Positions 48,183 to 60,003 of a DNA stretch of 64,000 nt are shown here, one piece after another. Origin of the DNA: Dastarcus helophoroides (lineage: Eukaryota > Arthropoda > Insecta > Coleoptera > Bothrideridae). Every line of letters starts with the position of its first letter. Position 1 is the first letter of the stretch. The stretch is taken from positions 1,426,001 to 1,490,000 of the forward strand of contig CM053327.1 of NCBI GenBank assembly GCA_028583605.1, written 5' to 3'. A model generated the notes under the pieces. That model searched no databases, was not told the DNA's origin, and worked only from the letters and a program-made list of their open reading frames with translations. The translations under genes were made by a program, and so were the position numbers.

Positions 48183-49980
48183 TGCCGTTAATAGAGTTTA
48201 GTAGTTTTGAATATTAGGTAAATTTTTAATCAATATCTTTTGCTATGTGGGTTAGCTGCGTAGCAAAGTTTAGTAGTTAAGTTCCAACTGTATAGATCAG
48301 GAAGTAGTCATTGCTTATATGCATTTGTTTTTCTAATTTGGGTTAGATATTTTTGATTGCAATTGATTCAACGATACCATTCTTTGTAATTTTAATTGCA
48401 ATTTCCCCAGACTAATGGTACAACATTTACGGATATTACTGTTGTTTATGCAAAGTGCTACCCCAGCAACAATTAGAGAACATCTCAGGTGAACGTTTGT
48501 GGTAGCGAAGCTATCAAAAGCTATATCAGAATCAATTCCTAAACATTAGCCTTGCTGTTTCACACTCATTTATTATACATGAATTTGGCACTGCTAAAAG
48601 CCGTTAGCGAATCAAGTGTCCACATTTAAGACGTGTCATAAAACTTGCATGCATTGAAAATATAAAAAATAAATTGCTCTGGCAGCGAACCAATTTCCCG
48701 GAATTTGGTATGTTTTATCTTCGTGCTGATGCGTGGATCCCATTTCTGGCTCTATACTTTACGTAAAAAAGCCATCCCATTTTCATATATCTGCCTCCTT
48801 ATTCTGTGCATTCTTACAGTTGAAATATTTGTCATCGTGCTTTTCGTGCGGAAGCACACTTCAACCATATTGAATTAACTTGACATTTAAAATTGCCTTT
48901 AAAACTCCTCGGAAGGAGCGAAACCCAATCGCAACATCGCAAACGTTTTTTATCTTTATCTTTTATAAATAATTTAGTTTTAGTTTTACGTCACTTATAT
49001 TGTTAAACTGAAAAAGTATAAATACGCGAGACTTAAACAACCGAGACTTGAATCCAAATAGCAATATTTCTTTTGTCGAAGATAACCTTAATTTTAAACA
49101 TATTTCTCCAACAATGGAATAAGACAAAGAACGTGATAAATAATGCTTTTGGGACTTTCAAATCTAGATCTATTACATTCTTTTAGGAGCTTAGTGACAT
49201 AAATAGAAGTTGTGAGGATTTATTTCTACCGCGGAAGATTGTGGAACTATTCGAATCTTACTCAAGGGTGTAATAACGCTGCATTCTCCTCGCAAAGCCT
49301 TGTTATGTGTGGCATGTTAGCATAGTGTTTACTCTAAGTGGGTCAGATAGCGGCATAAACACCTACCAATTGCCTTAGCAGGAGTGATTTTCCTCCATCG
49401 TGTACATATATTTTGCTAGATTGAAAGCCAGGCTCATTATGTTGAGGTTTGAAAGCTTGAGGCTTCGCGAACTATGCACCGCATATTTTTAAATTAAGGG
49501 CACTTTCCGTAACGTGCTGGCAAAGCTGCATTTTTTAATGTTTAAAGTAAATGGCTCTCGAATATTTATCCATGCGTTACACTCCAAGTTTTACTATTTG
49601 TGGTTTATATTTTGAAAACTTATCGTCTATTCAATTGAAAAGTCATCAAAGTTGTTGCAAGAATTTGTTACGTTTTTATGTCTTAAATAGATTATCAGTA
49701 ACTGACAACTAAAAAGTTTTAATAAATTTAAACCAAACCTCATAACAAACGATTGATAAAAATCGAATGAGTTTGTTTAAATAACTCGAACACCTTATAT
49801 ATGCGTGGGTATTTTATTAATTAAAGAAAATAAATGATTTTTGTTTTTCTTTGAAAATTATATCCTCTGTGCATAATAAGACGTTGAAGTAAGAAAGATC
49901 TCCCAAAACAATCAATAAGTAATCCTACACCTCTTTTGCTAGGTCTTCTTCTCATAAAAAATTAGCCAAGAAGGGGTCGG
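48183..49980. other. Unique sequence, no gene recognised
   Basis: Less repetitive than most of the window and with slightly higher GC in places, but no frame above background and no recognisable domain. A small diverged dispersed segment (see 33.9 kb) lies near 49878-49960. Confidence 0.5.
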
Positions 49981-49984
49981 GCTC

Positions 49985-50691
49985 ACTCAATTAGGGTTAC
50001 GTACCAATTACAAGAATGAATAGTCAATAGACCAAATTAAATTATTTTTCCTTTTTTGAAGTTTCATTCAAATTTTCGTGTGTTATAATTGAAAAATTCA
50101 AAAATTTTCTATTTTGAGATATGCACGTTTTTTTCTACAGTCAATCCAAATATTTATGGAATCGATAACTATGTTGATAATGTCTCAGATAAAAAGCATT
50201 CATTTGCAATTCGCGTCGATGACTAACACGGTTTACGAGATCACCTCGGATCGTGCTAAAATGTTCGATTCCAACCGCAATTACTGCGTTGCTTGTACTA
50301 GTGCTAACTTCGAAAATATTTATGTAAATAAAATAATGTAAAAGACAAATTTTGATCTACATTCTATCTTTTAATTATATCAAGTTTTTTATTTAAAAAA
50401 TAATAATACAATGTAGTTCAAAAAGTGTTGGAATACAAGCACCCATTTTCCCATAAAATATTTTTTTTTTCTCAACCAATATTACGGTATCAGAAAAATC
50501 TGCAGCTTTCTGATAATCTATGGCTCTATTAAAATCTAAATTTTATCTTTAAAAGCCTAGGAGAACAGAGAAAGAACGGCCATTTCTGACATATTTAGGG
50601 CTGTATCTTTAAGACCATTGGATCAAAAATTATTTAAAAAAATATTGTAGAATCCTTAGAGGCAGCTCCTTTAAGTGATACTGACGATATA
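49985..50691 (-). repeat. R1f copy C, distal part
   Basis: Read on the minus strand it continues from 52527: GTCAGTATCACTTAAAGGAGC, TTTTTGATCCAATGG, AAAGATACAGCCC, ATGTCAGAAATGG, then the GACATTATCAACATAG region, and ends near TTGGTACGTAACCC. It is separated from its proximal part by the 1835-bp palindromic element. Confidence 0.8.
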
Positions 50692-52526
50692 CCGGGTGTT
50701 TTTTTTTAGTTGGGAGGTTACCTTTATATGGAATACTGCTTATTATAAAGGCAAACTGATTTTGTCAATGGGACTAATCGGGGTTAAACTATCTTCTAAA
50801 AATATTTTCAACTTCCCCCCACTACCGATTATACCGGAAGTAGACATCAACTTTCTTATTTTAAATAGCAACCCACAAATTTTATGTTTTATTTGGATTT
50901 TACGTAAAAAAATAAGGTGAGTTTATGTATACATGTTTATCGTTACCTTTGATTCTTTTAAAGATATTTCAATTTTTCGAAAAAAAATGATAGAAAAGAG
51001 GGTTATTTTGACTCTTTGAATCTTTTTTATTATTTGCAGTAAAAACATGAAATTTGAACTAAAGTCAGAAAATATTATAGAGACTATAATAACGTAAACA
51101 GATTTTACATTTATTATACAGAGTGATGGAAAATTTATAATTTTTGCTGTTTTTGTTTTATTCAAAAAAACTCTGTTTTTTTAAATGGGAACTATATGTT
51201 TTTTAATCATTTTTGAATTCTTCACATAAAAAGAAGAAAAAAGTTATATTACTTATTTTTTAAAATTTTGTGCCGTTACAGAGGTATTTTACATAAATCT
51301 CAAAATAAAAAAAATCAAACATTTCTTGTTTGTTCAAGTAGGAAATTAACTGTGGGCAATAAAATCTTAAAGAATTAATCATAATAAGTAATAGGAAATA
51401 AAAATAATTGACAAAAAATTTACATCAAGAACAACAAGGGCGATCTTCTTTTTCAATACATTTAAAGACATATTTAAAAATTTCGAATTGAGTAACGTTT
51501 TTAAGCACATCCGATTGTTCCTAGTAATATGCTTGTCATGCAGTAGTCGTAAAAAAAAATTACTAAAAAATTTCCATTTTGATTTTCATTGTAAATTTAA
51601 CGCTTAAAAATCCTGAGTTCTAATCTAACAGCATAACAGTTAAAAGACGAATTTTCTTGAACATCTGTTGTTGATTTTGATTCCTCCAAAAATGAGAAGT
51701 CTGTTTAACAAACCAGTTTTACGAAACTTACATTTGTGGATACCTAAACATTTTTCAGTAAGTATTCTAACAATTAGCCAAAAACTTATTCGTCTTGTGC
51801 GGTTACCTTTAAAATGTTATTAAGCCTAAAATTTTTAAGCCTTGTGGTTGGGTTTTTTTTGAAAATTTTGTTGACTACCACCATGTTGCTACTAGAGAAA
51901 AAAAGATATATTTTTCTTTTTCGTTTTGCATTATATCTCTGTAACGATGCAGAATTTTAAAAAATTAGTCATATAACTTTTTTCTTCTTTTTTCGTGAGG
52001 AATCCAAAAATGTTTAAAAAACACATAGTTCCCATTTAAAAAAACAGAGTTTTTTTGAATAAAACAAAAACAATAAAGATCACAAAATTTCCATCACCCT
52101 CTGTAATAAATGTAAAACTTGATTACATTATTATAGTCTCCATAATATTTCATGACTTCAACCCAAATTTCATGTTTTTATTGCAAATAATAAAAAAGAT
52201 ACAAAGAGTCAAATAACCTTCTTTTCTGTCAGTTTTTTCCGAAAAATTGAAATATCTTAAAAACTACCAAAGATAGCAATAAACATGTATACATAAACTC
52301 ATCTTATTTTTCTACGTAAAATCCAAATAAAATATAAAATTTGGGGGTTGCTATTTAAAATAAGAAAGTTGATGTCTACTTCCGGTATAACCGGAAGTGG
52401 AAGGAAGTTAAAAATATTTTTGAAAGGTAGTTTAGTTTCGATTAGCCATATCGACAAAATCAGTTTACCTTTATAACGAGTGATACTCCATATAAAGGTA
52501 ACCTCACAACTAAAAAAAACACCCGG
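50692..52526. mobile_element. Nested palindromic TA element, family F5
   Basis: Ends CCGGGTGTTTTTTTTTAG and CTAAAAAAAACACCCGG are flanked by TA on both sides. The outer arms (50692-51116 and 52106-52526, about 420 bp each) are strongly inverted, for example CATGTATACATAAACTCA, CCGGAAGTAGACATCAAC and GGTTACCTTTATATGG. They meet at CATTTATTA-TA-ATAAATG once the inner element is set aside, so the outer element would be a palindrome without spacer. Non-autonomous; no ORF. The R1f repeat on each side is continuous once the element is removed with one TA. Confidence 0.9.
51119..52103. mobile_element. Inner TIR element at the dyad centre of the F5 palindrome
   Basis: It starts CAGAGTGATGGAAAATTT and ends CCATCACCCTCTG with TA on both sides. 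Inverted arms are about 170-180 bp, with paired words ACAAAAACAG, AAAAAAACAGAGTTTTTT and GTTACAGAG at the inner edges. The terminal CAGAGTGATGG is the same as the outer end of the element at 58734. TA target and CAGGGTG-like ends suggest a Tc1/mariner-related non-autonomous element (inference). The roughly 630-bp centre has no gene. Confidence 0.8.
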
Positions 52527-52735
52527 TATTTAACTAAAACAAATTTACCTCTCCTTTTATTACAAAATATTTTTTTTATAATCGTTGGCTAGCGATATTA
52601 GCGTGGGTCATCGAAAACTAATACTCCTCGCACATTTTCAAATTTCTACGTTACACAGTTTTCTAGGAAAACCTCTTTGTGACAGACACCGGACACGAGA
52701 GTAAGGTTACAAGGGATCCGTTTTTTTGCTTTTAA
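52527..52735 (-). repeat. R1f copy C, proximal part
   Basis: On the minus strand: AAAACGGATCCCTTGTAACC, CACAAAGAGGTTTTCCTAG, AAAACTGTGTAA and GATGACCCACGCTAATATCGC, as in copies B and D. It ends at AAATA where the palindromic element begins. Confidence 0.8.
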
Positions 52736-52839
52736 AGTACCAACTCCTTTTCAATTGAACACCTGATATGTACTGTTAGACTAACTGATATTCGTGCTGA
52801 GTGAAAAAAGGGAAAGGATTCTTAGGCTACTTTCTTGAA

Positions 52840-53540
52840 AATTCCAACTTTTTTTGAAGAATTCGATTTTTACCGTTCAACTTATTTTGACATTCTGAAA
52901 TATCCACTTTTTTTAAAAGTGACTATCTCTTCTCGTCCGACTCCCAAAATTGCCAGCTTTTTCCAGAAATTTTAACTTAATTTTGAAAATATCAACTTTT
53001 TTCGAAATTATGACCTTTTGAAAATCACAACTTCTAAAAATTTTGGCTTTTTGTACATATATTTCAATTCTATTTTTAATTTTTCTTACTTCCGTTGATA
53101 ATTTTTCTTTTTATTAAAAACTCTTTTCAGAAATATCATTTTTTTGAAAATTTCCTTTTCAAATTTTCAATTTTTTTCAAATATTTTTACTTTATCTCAA
53201 AATTTTAAATTTTTCAGAAAATATTGCCCTTTTTGAAATGTTCAGCTTGATTTTTGAAAAGCTTGACTTTTTAAAAATTCCCGCCCTGTTATTGAGAACG
53301 CATACGTTTTATTTTTAATTTTGAGTAGAAATTACAAATTTTCTGCAAAGCTGAGTGTTTTCGCATTTATATTGTTTTCATACTGCACTACCTTTTGAAA
53401 ATTTTTTGAAGGTTTCGCCCTTTGAAATTATTGACTTATTTAAAATGTTTAACCTTTTAAAATTTGACTTTTTTCGAAATTTTATTTGACTTGCTGAAAA
53501 TAAATTTAAAAAATCCGACTTTTTGATTTTAAGGTAGTAC
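52840..53540. repeat. Degenerate AT-rich repeat block, T-rich on plus
   Basis: Same class; no gene. Confidence 0.75.
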
Positions 53541-53970
53541 TGTTGATACTGCTACAAGTAAAACCACATCACAAATATACATTGTCTCGATTGATTAACG
53601 TGATGTTTGGAATAGACAAAGGCGCGGTGAAATTAAACGCAAAGGAATTTCTATGACTGCACAGTGTCATCGTCTAAACTATTTTGTCCAAATAAGGATA
53701 TATTTTATTAGAAAAGTAAGGGAGTTACTTAAAAACACAAGCAAGAACAAATTAGAGTAGATTGAATTGGCGAATTAATTAACGGGCAAACCTGAAATGT
53801 TTGTCACAACCTTAAAAAGGATGTAAACAACGTTAACTCATTCGATGGAGGGTCATCGATGGTCACCTAATTGTTAGCATAAAAACGACGTTGCCATATC
53901 TAATAAATTAGGAGAAAAATTCAATAAACCACATTTTTTCATATTTATTCGCCAATTACTTCTTTCACAA
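53541..53970. other. Intergenic unique sequence
   Basis: Nothing recognised. Confidence 0.5.
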
Positions 53971-53974
53971 AAAT

Positions 53975-54085
53975 TGAAATAAATGTCCCCTGAAGCCAAG
54001 AAAGATTAAAAAACACAACAAACGTTGCCCTGCTTTATTTTAATTTTTGAAGATAACCAAGGACCAGTCCGTTCCACCAAACTTC
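53975..54085. mobile_element. Hammerhead-like inverted-repeat family, copy 4 (core deleted)
   Basis: ATTGAAATAAATGTCCCCTG, AAGCCAAGAAAGATTAAAAA and ACACAACAAACGTTGC are followed directly by TTTTTGAAGATAACCAAGG and CAGTCCGTTCCACCAAA. The structured core and one arm are missing. Confidence 0.75.
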
Positions 54086-54607
54086 TTTCACACTTTCTAA
54101 AGTTGTAATTCCAAGAATCTAAAATGTTTTATTTGTTTTGTTATTTTTCATTGTTTTCTCCTTTTTTGCTGAAATCTGAACGGTACTTTTTATAAAATAT
54201 GGTAAAATCTCTGATTTCTCATAAGGCTCAATGCTAAAAGCCTGCAATTTTAAATGTGAATAACTTTTTTTTCGTTTTCTGCAGCTCTTCAAACATTTAA
54301 CCAAATTATTATCTTACTGCTATCTACCAATATGCCAAATGTCATTAAATTCCGAACGGTAATTCTAAAAAATACAGTACTACCTTAAATGAAAACTTTA
54401 CTTTCTGGAATATTTAAACTTTTTTGAATGTTTCTACTCCATAGGTTGAAAATCTCAAATTTATGATTTTTAATTTTTCAACTTTCTCCTAAATTTATCA
54501 TATCTTGTAAATAATTGACATTTCTAACCCTTACTATGTGAAAATCTGCAATATTCATAACTATTTAAGTTTATTAACGATTGAAACCGTAAGAGATATT
54601 AAAAATT
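54086..54607. other. AT-rich sequence, no gene recognised
   Basis: The 61-codon minus frame at 54119-54304 is unsupported. Confidence 0.45.
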
Positions 54608-54703
54608 CCACGATGTTTCTATAAATATTTTCTATGACCGGACCTGGTTACGCTTTTCAGAATCGCAGGGGGCTGTACCAGCAATTTGTTTAGCCGTTGT
54701 TAT
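54608..54703 (-). repeat. Right member of the long-range inverted repeat pair
   Basis: Reverse complement of the 48082-48182 segment: CACGATGTTTCTATAAATA ... TTTGTTTAGCCGTTGTTAT. Flanks differ from those on the left, so no target duplication is evident. Confidence 0.65.
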
Positions 54704-54899
54704 GCTAGCAAGCTCCATGGATCACAGACTCCTACGAATAGTTCGTCTAATCCGAATTCTCATCCAAAGCTTCAATTGGTTCAGAGGGATCAAGTTGCTC
54801 GTTCAAAAGTGTAAATTGACTAAATTGTAACTACTTGTGGATTTGCATGGGTTCCACGAAATGACGCTTTTTGATATTATTGCACATACTACTATTGCT

Positions 54900-55400
54900 C
54901 TGTTCTCACATGTAAGTTTATGTTGTGTTTCTAATTTTGACACAATATTTTGAATTTTTCTTAAAATTTCGACTTTTTTTCAAAATTATGGTTTTTTATA
55001 AAGTTGATTTTGTTGAAATATTATTTTTTTGAAACCTCTACTTTTTCTTTAAAATGTCCACTTTTATTTAGTTTCACCTTTGCTTAAACAATTCATTATT
55101 TCTCGACGTTTTGACTCTTTTGAAAAACTCAGGTTTTTTTTTCAAAAAATTCGAATTTTTCTTGAAGTTTTTGCTTATTTGTACTAAACTTTTATTGTTA
55201 AAATTGAAAAATCCGATTTATTTTTAAAATTTTCACTTTCTTCAAAAATTGATTTTTTAAAAATTTAAAAATTTTGAAATTTTCCAACTTATTCAAAATT
55301 TTTACTTTTATTAAAGAATTTTGACCTTTTATCTTCAAATTTTCGATTTTTCTAGTTATTCGACTATTTTCAGAATTTGAATTTTTTCAAAATTTAATTC
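54900..55400. repeat. Degenerate AT-rich repeat block, T-rich on plus
   Basis: Same class; no gene. Confidence 0.75.
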
Positions 55401-58400
55401 TACGACAAAATGTCGCGCGACCAAAAAACCTGGACATTTGGTCGCATAACAAAGAGACGTTGCCAAGCAAATTGAACGCATAACATAAGGCTGCTTTTAT
55501 TTAGAACGTCAATAATATGTGATAAGTAATTTTGGCTTATGACTGAAGGTTATTTTGAATATTTACGTTAATTTAAATTATTATTGTTTTGTTTATTTTT
55601 GTTTATTTGTGTTTTTTTTGCTATTGTTGAAACCATTTTAATTGCAACACCAGTCTTTCGATGCCACTAGGAGTTCAATCATTATTTGGAAAGTAAATAG
55701 ATGTAAACACAAATATGGCAACGTAGGCTCCAATGTATTAATCCATAATGGTGATTGTAATATTTTATTAAATTATTGATAAATAAAAAATGAAAAAAGT
55801 TCTAAAATAACTAAAGCTGTTGTTGTTGTCTTGAAGATAATATTATAAAAAGTAATTTACTTGATCTGAAATTAAATGGGTTGAAAAACAATTAAACAAA
55901 AAAAAATCTTATCAAAATTAAAATAAAACCGCTTCAATTATCGTATATAAATGTTTAAAGTTACCAATATTCACTAGTTTCAATTCAAATAATTTAACAT
56001 CTAAAGGTATACTTAATTTCATTTATTTTTCTGAAAAAATGTGTGAAGTAATGAACCCTTTTTAAACTTTATCCACACGGATTCTTAGGATTAATATAGC
56101 AAATATAGCATAAGTTAAGTTAACCAAAATTTTTAGGAAGTAAAGGGCGATTCGATAAGTTTTTTCTCATATCGGCCCAATTTCAGGCTCTAAAATAGAT
56201 TATTCCATTACTTTAGTTCGTTGCTAAGGAATCGTCAGAAATCTATCCGAGAAAGTTGTTTCCCGTCCTAAGCAGAAAAAGTAGGCAACTTCTATAATGA
56301 TAATGACAACGAAAAATGTCCCCTAATTAATGTTATATTGATTACGATTTCAGAAAAAATAGTATGTGTACTACGTAGTAAAAGCACATTCACATCACTT
56401 CGATCGACGACATCGCCGTCCGGGAAATATATTGCTTTTACTATGAGGTACACAATATACGATTCTGAAATAAGCAATTGGAATTTAAACAAATTCCATC
56501 TTCAACAATAATGAGTCGAAGAGACTGATAAAGTTTGTTATTATGTCACATAAGCCGATTTAATATTTCTGAATTACCGGAAGATATCAAAGTAGTTGCT
56601 CGGTCGATTTCATGTGTAAAGAGAGCACAAAAAACAAATCGTTAGTGTGTACGATGCTATTCTTGCAAAGCTACTGATAGCAAAACGATATCACAAAGAG
56701 AAATTTCAGTAAAGCATATCCCTTTGCTATAATAGAAGTAATTGCATTTAAAATGCCTGTTCACAGGGATATATTTAACGAATATAATCTTAACAGACGT
56801 TCCGAGCGGTAATTGCAAAATACTGCTTGTGGCCACAACCGCCGAAACTTGATTGACATTATTAGCATTAAATTACAGACTGGCAGTCGGCATTCCATTT
56901 TCGTATTTGAACAGGAAAGCAATTAAACATTTGTTTGTTCGTACAAAATAACCCAAATATATGACGGGAAAACAAGGCAATATATTTTCCTTTGTCATTT
57001 CTAATTTCACAGTACACAGCAACCGCAAATAAATCGAAAAATATATTTCAAGTTTTAGAGATAATATTGTTATTCAATGTTGCACCTTTGTGTAATAAAG
57101 CTAAATTATTGGATATGAGGCAAAACCAGTATTTAACAAAATGAAAGTCAAAATTAATATCATCAACTATCTTTGCTTGTTTAAGAAAAAATGTGAAGTA
57201 GAAAAATGTATATATCTTTGAAATCTCCCTTTGCCAATAATTTCACTTTGGTAACTGACTCTCTCTAACATTCTTCTAATTAAGGTCATACTTTATTATG
57301 AAGTGCATGAAATACCAAGTAGAACCTGTAAAATTGTTAATATCACCAAAAAATAAAATAAAATTTTGAATATTAAAATTTGTTAAATTAGAAATTTAAT
57401 ACAGTTATTGATTAGAAATATCGAGGTTGGCGTATAAAAATGACGAAAATCTCAATGTTTAGTGCATAAAATTTGTGATGTGATATGTCTACCAAACAGT
57501 GAATTACATTGTTTTCTGTTTAGTGTAAAATATTACGTTTTATTTCATTACAAGGAAGTTGAAATGAAGTTAGGCCGCATCAATATTGCACCCGTCCTTG
57601 CCCAAACAATGCCAGTCAAGGAAAGCGGAGAACCAATCAAAATAAGCCCATTTAAGTAAACTTTAACCGTCGTAAGTCGTTAGTTCGACTCTGAGTTTGA
57701 GGTGTGTGTTTATATCAGTGATGTGTTTTAAGAGATTTCTGTTACGATTTCTGTGTTTTATTTTGTTTCGAAATGAAGAATGTACCTATAGCTACTGAGC
57801 TGCTTAAGCTTGTAGGATCACTACTTGTAAGTCAAACTAAAACAGTGAAGAATCCACGGGAGAGGTTTTCGAGTTCGAAGCACCCCCTTATAAGCATTAA
57901 GATTCGAAACAATTCAAATTCAATTTGGCCAATTCGAAAGTATGATTCCGTATGAATAAACCAGTGGTGTGCAATGTTCCTTATTTGCATTTTCGAAATT
58001 CAAAGTGGGCAAAATATATTAAAATAAAAAACAAATGGCCCAATTGTTTTCATAATTCTACTCCGAAGATCGATTTTAAATAAGAAAAATTTGATACTAT
58101 TGCCGTTTATTTTTATGAATTTTATCTTTTTAGAAAAATGAGTTGTTTATAAAAATTCCAATTTTATTATTTTATATTTCTTTCTAAAATGTAGGCTTTT
58201 TTATATTATTAATTTTATATTTCGACATTTAGCTCTAATCGCTCGGGACTTACAGTCAAAACATCCAGAATTTTTTCTTCTAAATTTGAAGTATCAATTC
58301 GTAAAATTCTGATTTTTTTCTTAAAATCTTAAATGCTTCTAGAAATTTGACCGTTTTTCAAAACTTCGATCTTCATCTCCAAATTTTGAACGTCTTCTTA

Positions 58401-58490
58401 ATATAACGAGTATAAGCTACAATTTTTTTTTCAACGTTTCTATCTCAAACTGAAAATAGTTGCAAATTGCAATAATTTTGATTTTTAGTA
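55401..58490. other. Longest mostly unique intergenic stretch
   Basis: About 3 kb largely free of the AT repeat (a short block occurs at about 58070-58430). Small frames on plus (57462-57659, 57773-57955) and minus (56292-56492, containing FPDGDVVDRSDVNVLLLRS) are unrecognised and lack supporting signals. No RNA gene was found. Confidence 0.45.
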
Positions 58491-58494
58491 TTTC

Positions 58495-58733
58495 ATACCT
58501 TAAAAGAAAAAACGGAACCATTACAGCCTCATTCTCATGTTCGTTCTTCCGTCCGTCAGTCACAAAGTAGCTTTGCTCGAAAACTATGTAAAGCAGGAAT
58601 TTAAAATGTTGCACTGCGTAAGTTCTTGATGGCCCACGCAAATACCGCTAGCCAACAATTAAAAAAGGAAAATATTCCATAATCAAATGAGGGGTTAATT
58701 TGGTCTCCAAAAAATCAAGTTTTATCTAATATA
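58495..58733 (+). repeat. R1f copy D, proximal part
   Basis: It contains ACCTTAAAAGAAAAAACGG, GTCACAAAGTAGCTTTGCTC, GCCCACGCAAATACCGCTAG and GGGTTAATTTGGTCTCC, then stops at CTAATATA where the palindromic element starts. Its remainder must lie beyond the window. Confidence 0.8.
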
Positions 58734-60003
58734 CAGAGTGATGGTACATAGAGCAAGAGTAGATTTTTCGTATTAAGATAACGTGATTTAACCACATTTG
58801 CCTGATACCAAAAGTTGATATTAACAGGGATACAGGGTGTTAAACTTGGAAAAAAATTGGGATTTTTTCGCATAACTGATGAACACATTTCACTATACAC
58901 AAGAAATTTGGCATAAGGGGGTTTCTTTGGTTAAAAAATTTTAATTTGCTAACAGATTGTCATGGGGGGCGCCACCTGCGCTACCTTGTATTATTCTAAA
59001 GCATGATAAATTTTTTGTGTCGTTATGTACACCTATTTTAAATAGATATTTTTATTTACCTATATTTTTTACGTAAAAAATGTATACTTTTTAAATGTTG
59101 ATATAAGCAATCGTTTTCAAGATATTTGTCTTCAAAGTCTGCCGTACGTTTATTTTAAGTTATTTAAATGCGAATTTTTCGGAGTAGGTTTCAAAATAAA
59201 ACTAAAAAAACTGACTTTAAAATAGTTTTTATCAAATATTACACACATATATTTTCAATTTCTAAAGCAAATTTAAATAAAATACCAAAACAAAATTTAT
59301 TTTCACGAAATTAATGTGGGAAATGACCTTTTTCATGTAAAGGGATTGTAAATAATTAAAAATCTAGCTGCCTTTTATTGAAATTAATCTCCAAATATCT
59401 GCTTTGACTTTCCAGACTATTAAAATTTTCTTGTACGGAATAAGATCATATTTCACATCTCTATGTTAGAAATTAAATTATGTCTTAATTTTTTGGATTT
59501 TCTTTATCGAAATTTTCAAAATTTAGGTAATAATATTATTAGCAAAGTAATATTTGACTTAAATTAGTTTCAAAGCTGTCTTATGATTACTTTTTTTTTC
59601 AAGCCTATTTCGAAAATTTAATATCTTAGTAATTTAAAACCAAGGCACGTCAAGTTTTAAAGGCAAATATCTTGAAAACGGTTGCTCGTATCAACTTTTA
59701 GGAAGTACGCCTCTTTTACGTAAAAAATATGGAGAAATAAAATAACCCATTCAAAATTAATATACGTGGGTAATTAAAAAACTTATGATGATTTAGAATT
59801 ATGCAGGATAGCGCAGGTAGCGCCCCCTATCGGCTATTAGTAATATGTTAGCAAATTAGAGTTTGTCGACTTAAGAAACCGCCTTGTGCCAAATTTCGTG
59901 CCTATATTACATTTCATTCCATAATTATAAGAAAACATTGAAACTTATTTTTCAACTTTGACACCATGTATCTCTGTTAATATCAACCTTTGGTATAAGG
60001 TAA
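58734..60003 (+). mobile_element. Palindromic TA element, family F4, copy 2, interrupted by a LINE
   Basis: The left end is CAGAGTGATGGTACATAGAG after TA. The arms match the copy at 38373: TGATATTAACAGGGA, TTTGGCATAAGGGGG, TTGCTAAC, GGGGGGCGCCACC, TTTACGTAAAAAATGTATAC and TTTTCAAGATATTTG on the left, with inverted partners at about 59640-60000. A second start CAGGGTGTTAAAC lies at 58834, and its partner GACACCATG at 59961. The terminal part of the right arm is cut at GGTATAAGGTAA (60003) by the LINE. Confidence 0.85.

Noticed and set aside
50675..51165. Two 80-codon frames, plus and minus
   Set aside because: Both lie in the arm of a long palindromic element and cross its boundary or low-complexity parts. 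No protein features.
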